From: Marinagarivorans sp. UBA5870
GTDB lineage: Bacteria; Pseudomonadota; Gammaproteobacteria; Pseudomonadales; Cellvibrionaceae
Reading direction: 5' to 3'
NCBI GenBank assembly: GCA_002432555.1
Contig: DJFO01000105.1
Span: 9,285-15,848 of the forward strand
DNA: 6,564 nucleotides
A program made the translations under genes and the position numbers. The notes beneath the pieces were generated by a model, which did not search any database, was not told the DNA's origin, and saw only the letters and a program-made list of their open reading frames with translations. Below are positions 4,167 to 6,564 of this stretch, in pieces (the stretch's first letter is position 1; every line of letters starts with the position of its first letter).

Positions 4167-6564
4167 TCACTGGGCCGCACCCGGTATTTTCGCCACAATC
4201 ACCACCGGGCCCCGGTCCGCGATAAACAGCGGTAAAGCGCCGGCACCATAGGTGGTAGCTCCGCCACCACCTATAAATAGCTCTTCGATTCCATTTAAAA
4301 CCGGGTGAACAGCCAAGGAATTCGGCAGGAGCGTCTCGTTGTTCGTCGCCCCATTGATGACTATATTTCTGACGCTTATTCCCAGGCGGCTATAAATAGT
4401 GTTAAGCGTGTTCGGATTCGCTAGTGTGGTGGCGCCAGGGTGATCTCCAATGAACACTACTCTGCCTCCGCCCAGCACGAAACTCCTCAAACTATCCATC
4501 TCAGCAGTCGCCAACCCGTCAATCATTCCGAACAGGAAGATTATTCTCACATTGCTGCCGATACTGCGATAAACGGCATCGGATGTGGCCGTAATGTCGT
4601 TGAAGGTCAAACCATTGCGGCGCGCGATCGTTTGGAGAATAGCACGCCCCTGGTTGCACTGACCGACGGAAGCACATTCCTCTGTCAATCGATTGTCAAA
4701 CATAACGACGGAGCGACTTGATTGAAATGCGGAACTACCAAATACCATCAGGTTTTCGAAAAATGGCTGGTTCTGGGTGTGCTCACTTAAAAAAGCGTTG
4801 GAATCGTTAAACACCACCACATCACTGCCGTCCGGTAAATTCCCCCCCTCGCCAGTCGTATTAAATGTCACTGATTTCGTAACGGACTGGCCATTCGAAG
4901 TCGCTGTTATCTGCAGCGTATTCGATGAATTGGCGGTAAAGGACCCATGAGGCAGGGCCACGGAAAAGCGTGGGCCTGCCCCAGTCCCGGTAAAAGCTAC
5001 CGCTCTGACTCCATTAATAGAGATAGTGCCATCGATACTATTCACGAAGTTTACGCTGTCAAACGTAACCTGTACCGAGGTCTGGCTTATTTCAAATGGC
5101 GCAGCAGCCGATGGAGAAATAATAGTGAAATCAAACGCCGCCTGGTATGCGTAGGTTTGAGTGGCTGGGGTTCCTTCGACATTGTTCGCGCTGAAAACCC
5201 TAACACGTACGGTGTTATTGCCCGGAACAAAATACCTGGCTGGTATAGTAGCGCTCAATTGGCCCAGCAGATTCGCCTGGCTGAACAAGTCCGGCACAAC
5301 TGTATTGCCGACGCTTAATTCGAGACGCGCGATCTGGCCGCCGCCAGCGATTGCGGTGGTTACAGTAATTGGCACATCGGCGCCTGACGGCAGATTGGCA
5401 TTGCCAAGGCTATCAATCTGGACACTGGGCAGATTGAAGTAGTTGAAGCTGATATTCGCCGGGGCGCTGCGCACCTCCGGAACCCTGAAATCCGCCACCT
5501 GGATACCGACCGTATTGCCACCTTCCCGCAATTCGTCGGCACTGAAAGAATACTGAAATAAACCAGTGGTTGGTGTGCCAGCGGGTGTTTTATTGGGCTG
5601 TGCAACGTTATTCAGCGACACCTGCGCGCTCGGTAAACTGCCCGGATTAGGATTCACACCTGTATAGGTAACACGAAACTGGACGTTCGCCGTTCCGCCG
5701 GGAATCGATGCATTATTCAGCGGCGCGGTAATGGTTACCACCGGAGCCGAGAAATTAATTTCGGTTCTCGCCAGTACGGGCGGATTATAACCATCGTCCA
5801 GAGTGACGACGATTTCATTGCGGCCAGGTTTGACTTGCGCATCTGCGATGTCAAAAGAAACGCCACCGGACGGCGGCAACGGCGATTCAAGCTGCAGCGG
5901 AATTGCAGCAAAAGTGCCGTCCGCGTAGTTTATGCGCCCGGTCAGGGTCATGGATTCAATCCGCGGATCAACGGTGTAGCCCGCCGTGTAAGGCCCACCC
6001 AGTCGGGATTCGTCCCCTTTCGGATTAGCGACAAGGGTCAGTGTCGGGGTGCGCAGGCGGGAGAATCGAACAGGGATATCCACCTGGTTCGTCCTGCCGC
6101 GTGCATCACTGACAGCCAGTCGCAATACATAGGCACCTGCTTCAAGATCGTCACTGAAGGTAAAATCATGGGAGAACTCGCCGGTTGTCTCATCCAACCC
6201 CCCGATCAGGTCCAATTCACTGAGAACCTGCCCGTCTTGCAGAACGGATAGAGTGAAATCTCGCGCAGGTACTGCCGGCTGCAGCTGAACATCGCCGGCG
6301 ATCTTCAACGCTGCAAATACCTCTAGGGGTTCACCAGCGGTCAGCACCGGTGTTTCTAGCTGAATAGACGGGAACGCCCCATCAGCGAGCAGCTCCTGGA
6401 TTTCGGCGTCGTTCAACACTCGCTTGGTGACGAGTATATCGTCCATGTTGCCGACGAAGAGGCGATCGGGCCAGGTAATGTGTTTGCCGATATACAGGGG
6501 CTCACTATTGTTGAGCGAGGCCATATGGCGGGTTGGATTGAAAGAGCTGATAACTCTTCCGTCC
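4167..6564 (-). CDS. Large LamG/Ig-like repeat protein with C-terminal GATase-like domain (5' end outside window)
   Basis: The last 798 codons of a long protein whose frame stays open to the right edge. ATG codons inside the window are therefore internal, and the true start is unseen. Residues are numbered from the first visible codon. About 1-61 are the end of a LamG/concanavalin-like jelly roll: LYIGK, then GNMDDILVTKRVLNDAEIQ, the family's usual closing strand and helix. About 70-569 hold five Ig-like beta-sandwich modules of roughly 90-100 residues. About 579-798 form an alpha/beta domain: strand DVVVFND, then IIFLFGMIDG, GGGRVVFIGDHPG and AVHPVLNGIEELF, the pattern of class I glutamine-amidotransferase-like folds. 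I see no catalytic triad I could defend. The only cysteine pair (C630, C636) could form a disulfide. The composition suggests a secreted or surface protein, possibly glycan-binding, but the signal peptide would lie outside the window. It ends convergently 12 bp from gluQRS. Confidence 0.85.
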   Translation of the reverse strand, partial: DGRVISSFNPTRHMASLNNSEPLYIGKHITWPDRLFVGNMDDILVTKRVLNDAEIQELLADGAFPSIQLETPVLTAGEPLEVFAALKIAGDVQLQPAVPARDFTLSVLQDGQVLSELDLIGGLDETTGEFSHDFTFSDDLEAGAYVLRLAVSDARGRTNQVDIPVRFSRLRTPTLTLVANPKGDESRLGGPYTAGYTVDPRIESMTLTGRINYADGTFAAIPLQLESPLPPSGGVSFDIADAQVKPGRNEIVVTLDDGYNPPVLARTEINFSAPVVTITAPLNNASIPGGTANVQFRVTYTGVNPNPGSLPSAQVSLNNVAQPNKTPAGTPTTGLFQYSFSADELREGGNTVGIQVADFRVPEVRSAPANISFNYFNLPSVQIDSLGNANLPSGADVPITVTTAIAGGGQIARLELSVGNTVVPDLFSQANLLGQLSATIPARYFVPGNNTVRVRVFSANNVEGTPATQTYAYQAAFDFTIISPSAAAPFEISQTSVQVTFDSVNFVNSIDGTISINGVRAVAFTGTGAGPRFSVALPHGSFTANSSNTLQITATSNGQSVTKSVTFNTTGEGGNLPDGSDVVVFNDSNAFLSEHTQNQPFFENLMVFGSSAFQSSRSVVMFDNRLTEECASVGQCNQGRAILQTIARRNGLTFNDITATSDAVYRSIGSNVRIIFLFGMIDGLATAEMDSLRSFVLGGGRVVFIGDHPGATTLANPNTLNTIYSRLGISVRNIVINGATNNETLLPNSLAVHPVLNGIEELFIGGGGATTYGAGALPLFIADRGPVVIVAKIPGAAQ
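4170..4829 (-). other. C-terminal GATase-like / DUF4350-like alpha-beta domain
   Basis: About 220 residues after a Gly-rich linker (TGEGGNLPDG). The alternation of hydrophobic strands and helices, the glycine turn GGGRVVFIGDHPG, and HPVLNGIEEL near the end resemble GATase1-like domains of the DUF4350/ThuA kind. The nucleophile-elbow cysteine expected of a true amidotransferase is not seen at the corresponding strand end (IIFLFGMIDG). A binding or structural role is therefore more likely than catalysis. The family assignment is by eye and tentative. Confidence 0.45.
4857..6356 (-). repeat. Five tandem Ig-like modules (protein-level repeat)
   Basis: Roughly 500 residues divide into five beta-rich modules of 90-100 residues. 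Four open with a hydrophobic-P/T-rich strand (TLTLVANP, PVVTITAP, PSVQIDSL, FDFTIISP). Modules end on a similar strand-turn unit: LEAGAYVLRLAVSD, VKPGRNEIVVTLDD, LREGGNTVGIQVAD, FVPGNNTVRVRVFS and NSSNTLQITATS. Divergence between modules is high, so this is an old duplication or a set of related folds. No DNA-level repeat is seen. Confidence 0.7.
6381..6563 (-). other. Partial LamG / concanavalin-A-like domain
   Basis: This stretch encodes SSFNPTRHM...LYIGKHITWPDRLFVGNMDD followed by ILVTKRVLNDAEIQELL. It matches the recurrent end of LamG-like jelly-roll domains (phi-x-G-x-[IM]-D-D-[IVL] plus a short helix with DAEIQ-L). Such domains usually bind sugars or proteins outside the cell. Only the C-terminal third is in the window. 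Confidence 0.75.

Noticed and set aside
4440..6251. Several plus-strand open frames of 80-140 codons opposite the large LamG/Ig protein
   Set aside because: They lie wholly inside a minus-strand frame with strong domain evidence, show no recognisable domain and have no start signals. They are shadow frames.

Overview
The window looks like a chromosomal segment of a gammaproteobacterium. The main evidence is the sfsA–dksA–gluQRS neighbourhood. The DksA sequence is of the Escherichia/Pseudomonas type with four zinc-finger cysteines, and its coiled-coil tip reads closer to the Pseudomonas form. Coding density is high and base composition moderate. I see no rRNA, tRNA, CRISPR array, insertion sequence or phage gene. 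The species cannot be named from the sequence.

Layout, left to right. (1) Bases 1-227, minus strand: the first 75 codons of a HAD-superfamily phosphatase, cut by the window edge. (2) 209-934, minus: an M15/VanY-type D,D- or L,D-carboxypeptidase without a signal peptide, whose end overlaps the HAD start. (3) 935-1144: divergent intergenic region. (4) 1145-1447 and 1450-1791, plus: a TfoX C-terminal-domain protein and a small Rieske [2Fe-2S] protein, 2 nt apart and so probably one transcript. (5) 1771-2475, minus: sfsA, whose end overlaps the Rieske end by 21 bp. (6) 2476-2750: divergent intergenic region with two short palindromes. (7) 2751-3182, plus: dksA, followed by a clear intrinsic terminator (3191-3213). 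(8) 3261-4154, plus: gluQRS. (9) 4167 to the right edge, minus: the last 798 codons of a large, probably secreted protein. It has the end of a LamG/jelly-roll module, about five Ig-like modules, and a C-terminal alpha/beta domain resembling the class I glutamine-amidotransferase fold.

How the genes work together. dksA (stringent-response RNA polymerase regulator) and gluQRS (tRNA-Asp queuosine glutamylation) are the conserved pair, here with a terminator between them. The M15/HAD pair and the TfoX-C/Rieske pair are tightly spaced and may be functional couples, but the sequence does not show what links them. The most unusual object is the multidomain LamG/Ig/GATase-like protein. Everything else is standard core or near-core gene content, and I do not see a new multi-gene system.
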